Below, in pieces: positions 14,588-22,092 of a stretch of 47,543 nucleotides of DNA. The stretch covers positions 1 through 47,543 of the IMG/VR virus record IMGVR_UViG_3300003702_000014. The stretch is one strand, 5' to 3'. Each line of letters begins with the position of its first letter. The stretch's first letter is position 1. Below the pieces are notes generated by a model, which had not been told where the DNA came from, ran no database searches, and saw only the letters and a list, made by a program, of their open reading frames with translations. This DNA comes from a virus. The position numbers were made by a program, and so were the translations under genes.

Positions 14588-14821
14588 ATGGATAAACACA
14601 ATTTAATAAGAGATCCAAAAACTGGTATCAGAGCATACGAGTTAGATGGTATGCGTGTCTGTTTTCCGCCCGATTGGGATGACGATCAGAAAAACGCTTG
14701 GTTTGATAAAGCTAGGCAAGACTTTGGTCAGCGTAGACTCTTAAGAATGATTAAGAAAGACGGCGTTTCAACCGTTCTTAGATCATGGAGAGAGCATGGA
14801 AGCAGACATGGAGAAACCTGA
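14588..14821 (+). CDS. hypothetical protein, 77 aa
   Basis: The product is charged, with VCFPPDWDDDQKNAWFDKA and a basic C-terminus (RRLLRMIKKDG). No Shine-Dalgarno sequence lies within 15 bases of the ATG; GGAG is about 25 bases away. No family is recognised. Confidence 0.65.
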   Translation: MDKHNLIRDPKTGIRAYELDGMRVCFPPDWDDDQKNAWFDKARQDFGQRRLLRMIKKDGVSTVLRSWREHGSRHGET

Positions 14822-15008
14822 GTTAATTGGGATAGTCGGAGAAGAAATGAAAACTATGACACAGAGGACAATGTTAAGAGTTAATCTTCAGAAGCAACAG
14901 AAAGAAGCTGAAGAGCAGATAACTGTGCTTGAAGGAAGACTCAATCGCCTCAAAGAATACCTTGCAAAAATAGAAGGTGGTCTGGACGTACTTGATGAGC
15001 TAGAGTAG
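14796..15008 (+). CDS. coiled-coil hypothetical protein, 70 aa
   Basis: Behind GGAGAG, the ATG opens a frame that is almost all charged helix (LQKQQKEAEEQITVLEGRL and onward), a clear coiled coil. It overlaps the gene before it by 26 bases and shares a base with the next start. Function unknown. Confidence 0.65.
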   Translation: MEADMEKPELIGIVGEEMKTMTQRTMLRVNLQKQQKEAEEQITVLEGRLNRLKEYLAKIEGGLDVLDELE

Positions 15009-15625
15009 TGGTCTACATAGTAGATGACTTTTATCCTGATCCCGATAAAATTCGTCATAAAGCTCTTAAGCTAGAGTTTATAGACGGACAAAGAACAGGG
15101 AAATCGGTTAACCATCCGGGGGCTAGAGCTTTTAATCCTTGGTATGATAATATGATCTACCTAAGAAATAGGTGGGAAAATATTACAAGTAAAAAAGTAG
15201 TTAGATTTCGATATGGTTGGAGCAACGGAGCTTTTAACTTAGGTTACAAAAGAAAACACTACTTTAATTGGGTTCATGGAGATCATACTAAAGACGTACG
15301 TGGAGATTTTATGTATTGGGCTGCAGTTATTTATTTAAATCCTAATCCTCCTAATGGTACTGGTACAGTATTGCTAGAACATAGAAAGACAAAGGTTATT
15401 AGACAGTATGAAAATGATGCTCCTACAGTAGGAGAATCTTTTACAGAGTTTATTGGTAGTAAAGCAGAAGATGCATGGAAGCCTCATGTAACGATTGAAA
15501 ATAGATACAATAGGTGTATAATATATGATGGAACATTATTTCATGCCCCTAGAGTAACTAGTTTCGGACACAATAAAGAAACAGGTAGATTAACACAATT
15601 AGGATTTTGGCAATCGGAATGGTAG
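15008..15625 (+). CDS. DUF6445-like 2OG-Fe(II) oxygenase, 205 aa
   Basis: A GTG start overlaps the previous stop. H90-x-D92 (NWVHGDHT), H179 (LFHAP) and R194 (GRLTQLGFW) are the expected iron and 2-oxoglutarate residues. MVYIVDDFYPDPDKIR and RCIIYDGTLFHAPRVTSFG are hallmarks of the DUF6445 group. Substrate unknown. It is one of at least five such oxygenases here. Confidence 0.78.
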   Translation: MVYIVDDFYPDPDKIRHKALKLEFIDGQRTGKSVNHPGARAFNPWYDNMIYLRNRWENITSKKVVRFRYGWSNGAFNLGYKRKHYFNWVHGDHTKDVRGDFMYWAAVIYLNPNPPNGTGTVLLEHRKTKVIRQYENDAPTVGESFTEFIGSKAEDAWKPHVTIENRYNRCIIYDGTLFHAPRVTSFGHNKETGRLTQLGFWQSEW

Positions 15626-15918
15626 ATTATAAAGATATAGATTATAAGTTTAATGAAGAAGACGCTCTTGCAGTAGCAAAACAGTATATAAATGACACTT
15701 ATGACAAGCATTACGCTCGGGGAAATATCCAAGCAACAGAGTTCATATTTGATGCAGAACACGGAGTAGGGTTTTGTATAGGAAATATAATAAAGTATGC
15801 TCAACGCTACGGAAAAAAGAACGGGTATGATGAAGCTGATCTACTAAAAATAATTCACTATGCTATAATGTTATTAGGACGACAACTAGCAAATAATGGG
15901 GATTACGATTGGCATTAG
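15619..15918 (+). CDS. DUF3310-like protein, 99 aa
   Basis: ATEFIFDAEHGVGFCIGNI followed by IKYAQRYGKKNGYDEADLLK matches DUF3310, a small helical phage family often annotated as nucleotide-kinase-related (T7 gp1.7 C-terminal region). The ATG at 15619 overlaps the previous gene's end; an upstream TTG is less likely. The role is unknown, perhaps nucleotide metabolism. Confidence 0.75.
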   Translation: MVDYKDIDYKFNEEDALAVAKQYINDTYDKHYARGNIQATEFIFDAEHGVGFCIGNIIKYAQRYGKKNGYDEADLLKIIHYAIMLLGRQLANNGDYDWH

Positions 15919-16622
15919 CAATAAGAAAGAAAGACTACGAAAAATTAACAGATGCAAACATTAGTCATGTAATTGACCTCCTTAGCACAGACGATCCAAT
16001 TACTAAAAAAGCAGCCTGCGAAATTCTGAATATAAGGTATAACACGACCCGCCTTCAGAGAATCATAGATGATTTTGAAGATACTCTTGCATTTAAAGAA
16101 CTACGTAAGAGTCAAAATAAAGGAAAGGGCGCAACCAGAGCTGAAATAAAAGAAGTAATAGAGTTGTATTTAGACGGAGATAATATCTCGGCTATTGCAA
16201 AAAGACTATATAGATCAAATGCTTTTGTAAAAGGAATTATCGAAAGAGTAGGTATTCCACAAAAATTACCAAAAGGATTTAGTAAGACTAGAGATATATT
16301 ACTTCCAGATGAATGTGTTGCCGAATCTTTCCAAGAAGGTGAACGGGTCTGGGCGGCTAGAGAAAACGCTCCCGCTAAAATAGTTAGAGAATATACCAAA
16401 GAATACCAAGATAGTATGGCAGGTATACAAACTTTTGATTATGAAAAAAAGTACGGAGCAAAAGGATATAGTATTTATGTCTATCAGGACTACCAAGGCA
16501 ATGAAGATTTTCATTATGCCTATGGACTTTTAGTCAATGGACAAGCAGGACACTATGGATTCTCTCTAGCTTATGATTTAGGCAGCTTGAGGCATCTGGA
16601 AAAATATGGAGTATCTTTTTGA
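15909..16622 (+). CDS. HTH-containing DNA-binding protein, 237 aa
   Basis: No ATG precedes residue 150, so TTG at 15909 inside the previous gene is the probable start. Two HTH-like stretches are visible: ITKKAACEILNIRYNTTRLQ near 32-51 and AEIKEVIELYLDGDNISAIA near 78-97, followed by KRLYRSNAFVKGIIERVGIP. The C-terminal 90 residues are aromatic-rich (YSIYVYQDYQGNEDFHYAYG). A transcriptional or structural DNA-binding role is inferred. Confidence 0.6.
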   Translation: MALAIRKKDYEKLTDANISHVIDLLSTDDPITKKAACEILNIRYNTTRLQRIIDDFEDTLAFKELRKSQNKGKGATRAEIKEVIELYLDGDNISAIAKRLYRSNAFVKGIIERVGIPQKLPKGFSKTRDILLPDECVAESFQEGERVWAARENAPAKIVREYTKEYQDSMAGIQTFDYEKKYGAKGYSIYVYQDYQGNEDFHYAYGLLVNGQAGHYGFSLAYDLGSLRHLEKYGVSF

Positions 16623-16875
16623 TTGGGTTATACCCTTATGGTTAGCATCTTGGATTTTTGTAATGTGGCAGATATATATACCTGCTATAGCATTAGTTCG
16701 AGAACTTGATGATGAGCATATAGTTTACAAGTGGCGTTATTTAACTTTTCTTATATGGAGTGTTCTAAGTATGGTATGCGTACCATTACTTATGATAGCA
16801 GCCTTAGGAGAAAGATATAGACAACGCTTTATTATTAGTTACGTAAAAAACTTAATGGATAGAAATGAGAGATAA
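16606..16875 (+). CDS. two-span membrane protein, 89 aa
   Basis: Two hydrophobic regions (IPLWLASWIFVMWQIYIPAI and YLTFLIWSVLSMVCVPLLMI) flank a short acidic loop, and the C-terminus is basic. Overlapping genes on both sides suggest coupled translation. Function unknown. Confidence 0.65.
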   Translation: MEYLFDWVIPLWLASWIFVMWQIYIPAIALVRELDDEHIVYKWRYLTFLIWSVLSMVCVPLLMIAALGERYRQRFIISYVKNLMDRNER

Positions 16876-17062
16876 AATAAAAAATGCCCTTCAATTAAAA
16901 TATGAGGGCGAAATAGCAGAAGCACAAGCAAATGTAGAAGTATTTTTAACTAACCCCGTAGGTATAGGAGAACACCCTGATCTTATTGGGGCTATAGATA
17001 CTCAAATGCATAGGATCGCAGAAGCAGAAGATAAGCTTCTAGCGTTAGAAAAGTATTTTTAA
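16865..17062 (+). CDS. conserved small phage-type protein, 65 aa
   Basis: The product, with IAEAQANVEVFLTNPVGIGE and a helical tail (QMHRIAEAEDKLLALEKYF), resembles a small helical protein common in marine T4-like phages. Its function is not known to me. It overlaps the membrane-protein gene by 11 bases. Confidence 0.65.
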   Translation: MRDKIKNALQLKYEGEIAEAQANVEVFLTNPVGIGEHPDLIGAIDTQMHRIAEAEDKLLALEKYF

Positions 17063-17063
17063 A

Positions 17064-17231
17064 ATGGCAGACATACACACAGTAGCAGAATGTAGTAAGA
17101 AATTAGTAGTATTACTAGATAAAATTAGCGCTCTGGATCATATGGTTATGAGTGAATATCATTTAGCAGATGTTAAAGCCTTAGCAAGAGAACTAGAGAA
17201 TGAATCAGAGTTTATTTCTGGAATCCGATAG
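17064..17231 (+). CDS. hypothetical helical protein, 55 aa
   Basis: The ATG follows the previous stop by one base. The product is helical throughout (AECSKKLVVLLDKISALDH). Its last 32 bases overlap the sulfotransferase-like gene in another frame. Confidence 0.5.
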   Translation: MADIHTVAECSKKLVVLLDKISALDHMVMSEYHLADVKALARELENESEFISGIR

Positions 17232-17559
17232 TAAAACTATCGGAGTAATACGAAATCCTTACGAAAGAATTGTTGCATTATACCGCAGCAGTTGGGATTG
17301 GATTGGCTTTGATAAGTGGATTAAAAAATCTAACTTACAGAGTCAGGTAGATTTATATAAAGATTGTGATATGATTATCACATTAGAGAACTGGGAACAG
17401 GATCTCATAGCTCTTGATATGGAACAAGTAACAAATAGTTCAATTTTGATGGAGCAAACAATAGCAAAGGACTACAGAAGGTGGTATACAAATAAGAGTC
17501 TAAATGTGACTGCTGCACTAGTAAAGCCAGACCTTGATACCTACGGGTACACCTATTAA
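17200..17559 (+). CDS. short sulfotransferase-like protein, 119 aa
   Basis: Residues 15-30 (IGVIRNPYERIVALYR) match the 3'-phosphate-binding strand and helix of PAPS sulfotransferases. The 5' phosphosulfate loop, present in the 33844 protein as PRTGGTS, is missing, and the length is about half. It may be a truncated enzyme, a partner subunit, or a divergent protein. It ends exactly at the next promoter element. Confidence 0.55.
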   Translation: MNQSLFLESDSKTIGVIRNPYERIVALYRSSWDWIGFDKWIKKSNLQSQVDLYKDCDMIITLENWEQDLIALDMEQVTNSSILMEQTIAKDYRRWYTNKSLNVTAALVKPDLDTYGYTY

Positions 17560-17605
17560 AAAATAGTTCTTGACAAAGCCCTTATTCTTTAGTATAATAA
17601 TAATA
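17560..17605 (+). promoter_or_regulatory. sigma-70-type promoter
   Basis: AAAATAGTTC (17560-17569), TTGACA (17570-17575), 17 bases, TATAAT (17593-17598). The start is predicted near 17605, leaving a leader of about 58 bases to the preferred ATG at 17663. Confidence 0.88.
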
Positions 17606-17662
17606 TAAAAAGAATAAAAAGATATGGGCGACAGATTTTATTATCAACAACGGAGAAAGAGA

Positions 17663-18016
17663 ATGCCTTGGGAAGAAGCAAAGAAACAACAGGCAATAGA
17701 GAAATACACAAGCGAAGAACCAACTCCTGAAAACAGTATGGAAATCGTTAAAGATATTTCTACCGAGTTAGGCGAGAGCCCAAATGGTGTAAGAAATATA
17801 TTAGTGAGAGCTGGTGTATATGTTAAGAAAACTCCTGCAACTCGTTCCTCTAGTAGTAAAACGAATGGTGGTCGTGTGTCAGTAGCTGATGCACAGGCAA
17901 CTTTAGCAAGTGCAATTCGTGATACTGGAGAAGAACCTGATGAATCAATAATTAGTAAGCTGACGGGAAAAGCGGCTAATTATTTTGCAGCGATAATTAA
18001 CAAAGTAAACGAATAA
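17663..18016 (+). CDS. helix-turn-helix protein, 117 aa
   Basis: GGAG at 17652-17655 lies 7 bases from the ATG at 17663, favouring it over the ATG at 17624. The N-terminal half (MEIVKDISTELGESPNGVR, then NILVRAGVYVKK) is the same HTH type as in 4262 and 25199. The C-terminal half (DAQATLASAIRDTGEEPDES) looks like a second small helical domain. It forms a one-gene unit between a promoter and a perfect terminator, consistent with an abundant regulator or nucleoid-like protein. Confidence 0.7.
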   Translation: MPWEEAKKQQAIEKYTSEEPTPENSMEIVKDISTELGESPNGVRNILVRAGVYVKKTPATRSSSSKTNGGRVSVADAQATLASAIRDTGEEPDESIISKLTGKAANYFAAIINKVNE

Positions 18017-18027
18017 CTACCCCTGAT

Positions 18028-18060
18028 CGTTGGGGATAGCAATATCCCCAACGTATTTTT
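18028..18060 (+). terminator. intrinsic terminator
   Basis: CGTTGGGGATA (18028-18038) and TATCCCCAACG (18043-18053) form a perfect 11-bp stem closed by a GCAA tetraloop and followed by TATTTTT. Confidence 0.9.
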
Positions 18061-18140
18061 GTAACTTCAGGAAAGACCTCGTTTTAAGGAAACCATTGTT
18101 TGGGACGGTGACCAATAAGTACTAACCCACAAGGAACCTA

Positions 18141-18413
18141 ATGAAGAAAGAGGAATTCGTCCGTCAGGTTGATAAATACGGCGATGCAATTATTACTTAT
18201 AGAAGTCAGAACAGTCGTAGACTAAAGTATAACGTCTGTACACTAAACTTCGATAATAAGTATATCCAGTCTAAAAGGAATAGAGCCAGACCAAATGACA
18301 AGCAAGTTTTGTTATTTTGTTGGGATACTGATTCTTACAGATTACTAATGCCTGAGAATGTTACTTCTATTATTCCTTTACAAGCGATTTTGAAGAATGA
18401 TAGAAATACATGA
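18141..18413 (+). CDS. hypothetical protein, 90 aa
   Basis: AAGGA lies 6 bases before the ATG. Features include KYIQSKRNRARPNDKQVLLF and CWDTDSYRLLMPENVTSIIP, which suggest a beta-rich small domain; a similar layout is seen in small proteins of marine phages. No promoter is visible after the terminator at 18028-18060, so expression may rely on read-through. It overlaps the PC4-like gene. Confidence 0.65.
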   Translation: MKKEEFVRQVDKYGDAIITYRSQNSRRLKYNVCTLNFDNKYIQSKRNRARPNDKQVLLFCWDTDSYRLLMPENVTSIIPLQAILKNDRNT

Positions 18414-18699
18414 AGCCCCACCCGTATTTGAAAAACTGATACACTATAACGAAGAAAAACACGAGAAGGTTTTTCTAACAATCAATACTTTTAGAGATAT
18501 TGAGTATCTATCTATACGCAAATACTACCAAGATTTTGATGAAGAATGGAAGCCTAGCAGGGAAGGAATTTCTATACCTCTAGACTTTGATAACAGTAGA
18601 AATCTGTTTGACGGACTAGTCGAAATCCTCTCGCTTACCGAAGTTAAAGACATACTAGAAGAATATTTTAAAGATAAGCTCGATCAAATTTATCTGTAA
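18397..18699 (+). CDS. PC4-like single-strand DNA-binding protein, 100 aa
   Basis: The core KVFLTINTFRDIEYLSIRKY, then YQDFDEEWKPSREGISIPL followed by a helix, matches the PC4 coactivator fold (beta-strands, a KGI-type turn, a helix). PC4-fold proteins bind single-stranded DNA and melt duplexes as dimers. In phages they occur in replication and transcription regions. It lies just before the ligase promoter. Confidence 0.6.
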   Translation: MIEIHEAPPVFEKLIHYNEEKHEKVFLTINTFRDIEYLSIRKYYQDFDEEWKPSREGISIPLDFDNSRNLFDGLVEILSLTEVKDILEEYFKDKLDQIYL

Positions 18700-18717
18700 T
18701 CTATTTTTACTTTCGCA

Positions 18718-18763
18718 AAAATAGTTCTTGACATAGCCCCCAAAATTTAGTATAATATCTCTA
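18718..18763 (+). promoter_or_regulatory. sigma-70-type promoter for ligase N-half
   Basis: AAAATAGTTC (18718-18727), TTGACA (18728-18733), 17 bases, TATAAT (18751-18756). The predicted start, 18763, is the A of the ligase ATG, implying a leaderless message. Confidence 0.9.
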
Positions 18764-19713
18764 TGAATAGAGATTTAGAAGTATACATAAATAAATGTCG
18801 CGATCAATACTACAAAGGTCTGCCCATCATTCCAGATGAGGTTTACGACCATTTAGTTGAAAACACACAACAAGAGTTTAGAATTGGGCATGAAACGAAC
18901 AGTAGATTCGCTCATCCCTTTCCTATGTACTCACTTCAAAAAGTCTTTTCAAATGAAGACACACCCCCCAATTATAAAAATTATGCAGTAGTTGCCACAC
19001 CTAAAATGGACGGCGCAGCTGTGTCTCTTTGTTATGTAGATGGTTTATTTCATGATGCACTTACTAGAGGAGATGGCATATCGGGTTTAGACGTAAGCGA
19101 TAAAATTAAGCATATCACACCTCGCTCATTAGAATTTGGCAAAACACTATTCTCTGGATTAAGACAAATCACAGGAGAAATTGTAGCTCCCAAAACAATA
19201 AAAAATGCGAGAAATTATGCAGCTGGTGCACTAAATCTAAAAGATGTAAAGGAGTTTAAAAAAAGAGAACTCACCTTAATAATTTATGGGATTCAACCAC
19301 AAATTGGGGAATACTGGAGTCAAGATATGAAACTCTTAGAAAATTGGTTTAATGTAATTACATTAGGCGATTACACTGAGTTCCCTCAAGACGGAACAGT
19401 ATTTCGTGTTGACAAGTATTCCTACTTTGAAGAATTAGGTCACACTTCTCATCACCCTCGCGGAGCATACGCGTTAAAAACAAGGGAGAAAGGAGTAGTT
19501 ACAAAATTACTTGATGTAGAATGGAATACAGGAAAGAGTGGAGCGGTAGCTCCCGTAGGAATTCTAGAACCAATAGAAATCAAAGGAGCTACTATCTCCC
19601 GAGCAACCCTACATAATATCGGTTTCATAAATCAATTAAATTTAGAAATAGGTTGCATGGTAGAAGTTATTAGAAGCGGGGAAATTATCCCTAGAATAGT
19701 GAGGAGAGTTTAA
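18763..19713 (+). CDS. ligA: NAD+-dependent DNA ligase, N-terminal half, 316 aa
   Basis: K81 in PKMDGAAVSLCYVDG is the adenylated lysine of the KxDG motif, and TRGDGISGLDVS (101-112) is motif III-like. EYNTGKSG-type and SRATLHNIG regions mark the end of the nucleotidyltransferase and the OB fold, ending GEIIPRIVRRV. The protein stops where bacterial LigA continues with a zinc finger, HhH and BRCT; those are encoded separately at 24442. It would seal nicks with NAD+ as the AMP donor. The helical NAD-binding Ia part is short. Two-gene ligases of this kind are known in T5-like phages. Confidence 0.93.
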   Translation: MNRDLEVYINKCRDQYYKGLPIIPDEVYDHLVENTQQEFRIGHETNSRFAHPFPMYSLQKVFSNEDTPPNYKNYAVVATPKMDGAAVSLCYVDGLFHDALTRGDGISGLDVSDKIKHITPRSLEFGKTLFSGLRQITGEIVAPKTIKNARNYAAGALNLKDVKEFKKRELTLIIYGIQPQIGEYWSQDMKLLENWFNVITLGDYTEFPQDGTVFRVDKYSYFEELGHTSHHPRGAYALKTREKGVVTKLLDVEWNTGKSGAVAPVGILEPIEIKGATISRATLHNIGFINQLNLEIGCMVEVIRSGEIIPRIVRRV

Positions 19714-19886
19714 TGCTATTATATTTAGAAGAACAATTACAGCAAGCGTATAGAGTTTATATTTCTAAGATTCCAGCAGGACATCACGCTGTTGATATAG
19801 AAACTTTTAGAACAATGGTTGAATTTGATGAAGATTTGTTTGAGGACTTATTAGCAGAGTATTCAACAGTAGAAACTCTACATTAA
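19713..19886 (+). CDS. hypothetical acidic protein, 57 aa
   Basis: It starts on the TAATG junction with the ligase N-half, behind GAGGAG. The product is acidic and helical (MLLYLEEQLQQAYRVYI; FDEDLFEDLLAEYS). The stop overlaps the next ATG. No family is recognised. Confidence 0.6.
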   Translation: MLLYLEEQLQQAYRVYISKIPAGHHAVDIETFRTMVEFDEDLFEDLLAEYSTVETLH

Positions 19887-20260
19887 TGAGTAAAGGTGTT
19901 TACAACGAAACTTATTTTAAAAATCGCCCACAAGAAAAAGGACGTGATGGAGTTTTATATGGAGTTGTCTTAGTAAACAAAACAACATTTGAAAGAGAAT
20001 GTATTAAAGTGGGTATTGCTGCTGGAAAAGATTGGCGTCAAGTAGTTAAAAGAAGTTATGGCTTTACAGGTTATGAAGTTCGCATACAGAGAACTTGGCA
20101 CAGTACTCTTTATGAAGTGTTCTGTTTAGAACAAGCACTTCATAAAGAGTTTGAAAATGATGGATTTAAACCATCTCAGAAATTTGGTGGATACACGGAG
20201 TGTTTTAAAATGACAAGTAAAATTTTGGATAAGTTCCCAAAAAAAGGAAGTCAAAGATGA
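19886..20260 (+). CDS. GIY-YIG-like (T5orf172 type) nuclease domain protein, 124 aa
   Basis: LYGVVLVNKTTFERECIKVG, then later YEVFCLEQALHKEFENDGF follow the T5orf172/MUG113 variant of the GIY-YIG fold: a first strand, K-x-G with Arg downstream, and an E-x-x-L-H helix. These domains are putative nucleases, often in mobile or phage genes. It begins the 4.7-kb insertion between the ligase halves and may be a clue to how the island moved. Confidence 0.6.
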   Translation: MSKGVYNETYFKNRPQEKGRDGVLYGVVLVNKTTFERECIKVGIAAGKDWRQVVKRSYGFTGYEVRIQRTWHSTLYEVFCLEQALHKEFENDGFKPSQKFGGYTECFKMTSKILDKFPKKGSQR

Positions 20261-20340
20261 GAAATCAATATAAAAATGTTTTATTTCTAGGCTTAATTGC
20301 TGTAGGAATGATACTGCTAGTTATTGTCGGGAGTGTTTAA
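20257..20340 (+). CDS. tiny membrane protein, 27 aa
   Basis: ATGA junction with the previous gene. After a short polar start (MRNQYKN) it is one membrane span (VLFLGLIAVGMILLVIVGSV). It is the first of three tiny membrane genes in a row. Confidence 0.45.
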   Translation: MRNQYKNVLFLGLIAVGMILLVIVGSV

Positions 20341-20459
20341 TGGCTGATAAAGATAACCCTATGACCCTACTAGACTTTGTAATAATAGCAGGCCCGATGA
20401 TGTTGGTATTGATTATAGGTCTAGTGGCATACTTTATTAGATGGGGTTTAGGAACATGA
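20340..20459 (+). CDS. tiny membrane protein, 39 aa
   Basis: TAATG junction. One membrane span (FVIIAGPMMLVLIIGLVAYF) follows an acidic start, and the C-terminus is short. No function is assigned. Confidence 0.45.
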   Translation: MADKDNPMTLLDFVIIAGPMMLVLIIGLVAYFIRWGLGT

Positions 20460-20560
20460 AATTATTAAGAGAGAATGTTTTAAAAGAAGCAATGGTTCCA
20501 GTTCTCTGGTTTTTCTTTATTTTATCAGTATTAGGATGGTTGATATATTCTAGAAGGTAA
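20456..20560 (+). CDS. tiny membrane protein, 34 aa
   Basis: ATGA junction. One membrane span (VPVLWFFFILSVLGWLIY) lies between basic ends. It overlaps the beginning of the open SET-domain frame at 20544-20846. Confidence 0.45.
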   Translation: MKLLRENVLKEAMVPVLWFFFILSVLGWLIYSRR

Positions 20561-20846
20561 TTACCTTCCATATCCAACTAAAACTTCTATACAAGTAAGA
20601 AATAAACATATAGAAAGTTGGGCAGGCGGTCATGTAAATCATCATTGTAATCCTAATACTAAAGTTGTTGTGGAACATGGTGATCTTCTAATGCTGCCTT
20701 ATTTAGTAGCTCTAAGAAATATAAAGAGCGGAGATGAAATTACTTTTAATTATGAATCAAATGAAGAAGAACTGGCAGTACCTTTTAAATGTGACTGTCA
20801 CGGCAGACTAATAGTGGGTTTTAATCCATTCCAAAGAGTAGTTTAA
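20544..20846 (+). pseudogene. 5'-truncated SET-domain protein fragment, about 100 codons
   Basis: An uninterrupted frame reads YLPYPTKTSIQVRNKHIESW, then AGGHVNHHCNPNT, then LVALRNIKSGDEITFNYES, then a Cys pair (CDCHG). NH-x-CNPN and GDEITFNYE are the core motifs of SET lysine methyltransferases. No ATG, GTG or TTG precedes this core in frame; an in-frame TGA lies at 20541-20543, and the first half of the SET fold is missing. It is therefore probably a decayed or truncated gene, unless a rare start is used. Confidence 0.65.
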
Positions 20847-21005
20847 ATGAAGTATAGTAAAGAAATTTTATATCATTTCAGTTGTGAAGTCTGTCATAAT
20901 TGGTGGAGTTATCCATCTGTAAAGGAAGTAGACTTTGATACAAAGACATGGTTTTGTCCACATTGTCTACACGAATACAATACACGAATACAAGCCTCCA
21001 CATAG
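20847..21005 (+). CDS. small zinc-ribbon protein, 52 aa
   Basis: The product has C13-x-x-C16 in FSCEVCHNWWSY and a second CxxC in WFCPHCLHEY, the arrangement of a zinc ribbon. It starts one base after the SET fragment stop. A nucleic-acid or polymerase contact is possible, but no specific function is known. Confidence 0.6.
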   Translation: MKYSKEILYHFSCEVCHNWWSYPSVKEVDFDTKTWFCPHCLHEYNTRIQAST

Positions 21006-21029
21006 GGGTATATTTCTAAAGTCAGACAA

Positions 21030-21596
21030 ATGAAAATAGATAGAGAAAATTTTAGTATAGTAGGAATTAAACCTAACTTTTGGACAGTAGGAAAATGTGA
21101 TGATCTCATCAGAAAGTATACTGATGATATGATTATGTTTGATTCAGAAAAACATAAAAGTTATGGAGATGCTATTAGTCCTAATCCTTATCCTATGACA
21201 GTTTGGAGACAAACTATATTTGAATTTGCCGATGCAGACTTATGGAAACTGGCAGAAGAATATAATGAAAAGAGTTATCAGTTCAAGTTAGGAAACGATA
21301 CTATACAGTATGTAAATAAAATTACATACAGAGAGGATTTAGGTTGGCATAAAGATAATCATTTAGATTTAGAAAACTATTATAGACACAAAGCCCCTTA
21401 TCGTGTTAGTGTAGTTGTAAATCTAAATAATAAATACGAACGAGGAGAAACAGAAATTTTTAAACATAAACCTTTTAAGCTAAACACAGGAGATGCAGTA
21501 GTATTTAGCTCTCATATGTGGCATAGAAGTAGAAAAGTGATAAATGGAACTAAATTTAGTTTCTCATGGTGGGTAGGAGGAATCCCAGTAGAATGA
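21030..21596 (+). CDS. 2OG-Fe(II) oxygenase, 188 aa
   Basis: H107-x-D109 (LGWHKDNHLD) and H165 (HMWHRSRKV) are the iron ligands, and the strand PYRVSVVVNLNNKYERGET is typical of the prolyl-hydroxylase fold. GDAVVFSSHMWHRS matches the usual end of the core. The likely 2OG-binding basic residue is about ten residues after the last His. Substrate unknown. Confidence 0.8.
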   Translation: MKIDRENFSIVGIKPNFWTVGKCDDLIRKYTDDMIMFDSEKHKSYGDAISPNPYPMTVWRQTIFEFADADLWKLAEEYNEKSYQFKLGNDTIQYVNKITYREDLGWHKDNHLDLENYYRHKAPYRVSVVVNLNNKYERGETEIFKHKPFKLNTGDAVVFSSHMWHRSRKVINGTKFSFSWWVGGIPVE

Positions 21597-21709
21597 ATAT
21601 TAGACAGAGAATTGTTACATTATATTGTTTCTTATTTTTATATACACCTTTAATTAAACAAAGGTTTATGGAAAAATATATTGTTCCTATGAATAATAAG
21701 ATTCGATGA
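21593..21709 (+). CDS. small membrane protein, 38 aa
   Basis: ATGA junctions on both sides. A hydrophobic stretch (IVTLYCFLFLYTPLI) sits between basic ends. Function unknown. Confidence 0.45.
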   Translation: MNIRQRIVTLYCFLFLYTPLIKQRFMEKYIVPMNNKIR

Positions 21710-22092
21710 CAGAGCAGTTGTATTCTGAGATCAAGGGTATATATGCTTTTGCTAAGGCGAAAGATTATTTAGGTAATTGGCATTACTTGGCAGCAGATAG
21801 TGAAAAAGCGATTGAAGAACATTGTGAATGTTATTCACCTAGAGGAATATATCCGCACGAAAGTAATAAGTTAGCAATAGACCAATGGATTAATTATGTT
21901 GATCCAATACAGGTATGTTTTTTCTTTGAATGGGTAGGTAAAAGACATAATCCTTTTGTAGTAGCAAAGCCTTTTAAATATAGAGGTGCCACAGAGGGAA
22001 TCAAATGGTCATGGGAGGCAGACAGGGAAAAGAGGGCTAGGAAAGCTAGATTAGTCGGTCCCTCACCAAAAACTTCATTGGTAAAAAAATGA
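21706..22092 (+). CDS. hypothetical protein, 128 aa
   Basis: The protein is soluble and aromatic-rich (GIYAFAKAKDYLGNWHYLAA; VCFFFEWVGKRHNPF) with a basic C-terminus. It overlaps the carbamoyltransferase gene by ATGA, so the two are probably co-translated. No family is recognised. Confidence 0.6.
   Translation: MTEQLYSEIKGIYAFAKAKDYLGNWHYLAADSEKAIEEHCECYSPRGIYPHESNKLAIDQWINYVDPIQVCFFFEWVGKRHNPFVVAKPFKYRGATEGIKWSWEADREKRARKARLVGPSPKTSLVKK

Noticed and set aside
20456-20846. Frameshift fusion of the tiny membrane protein with the SET fragment
   Set aside because: The membrane protein does not resemble the missing N-terminal half of a SET domain, so fusion would not restore the fold.
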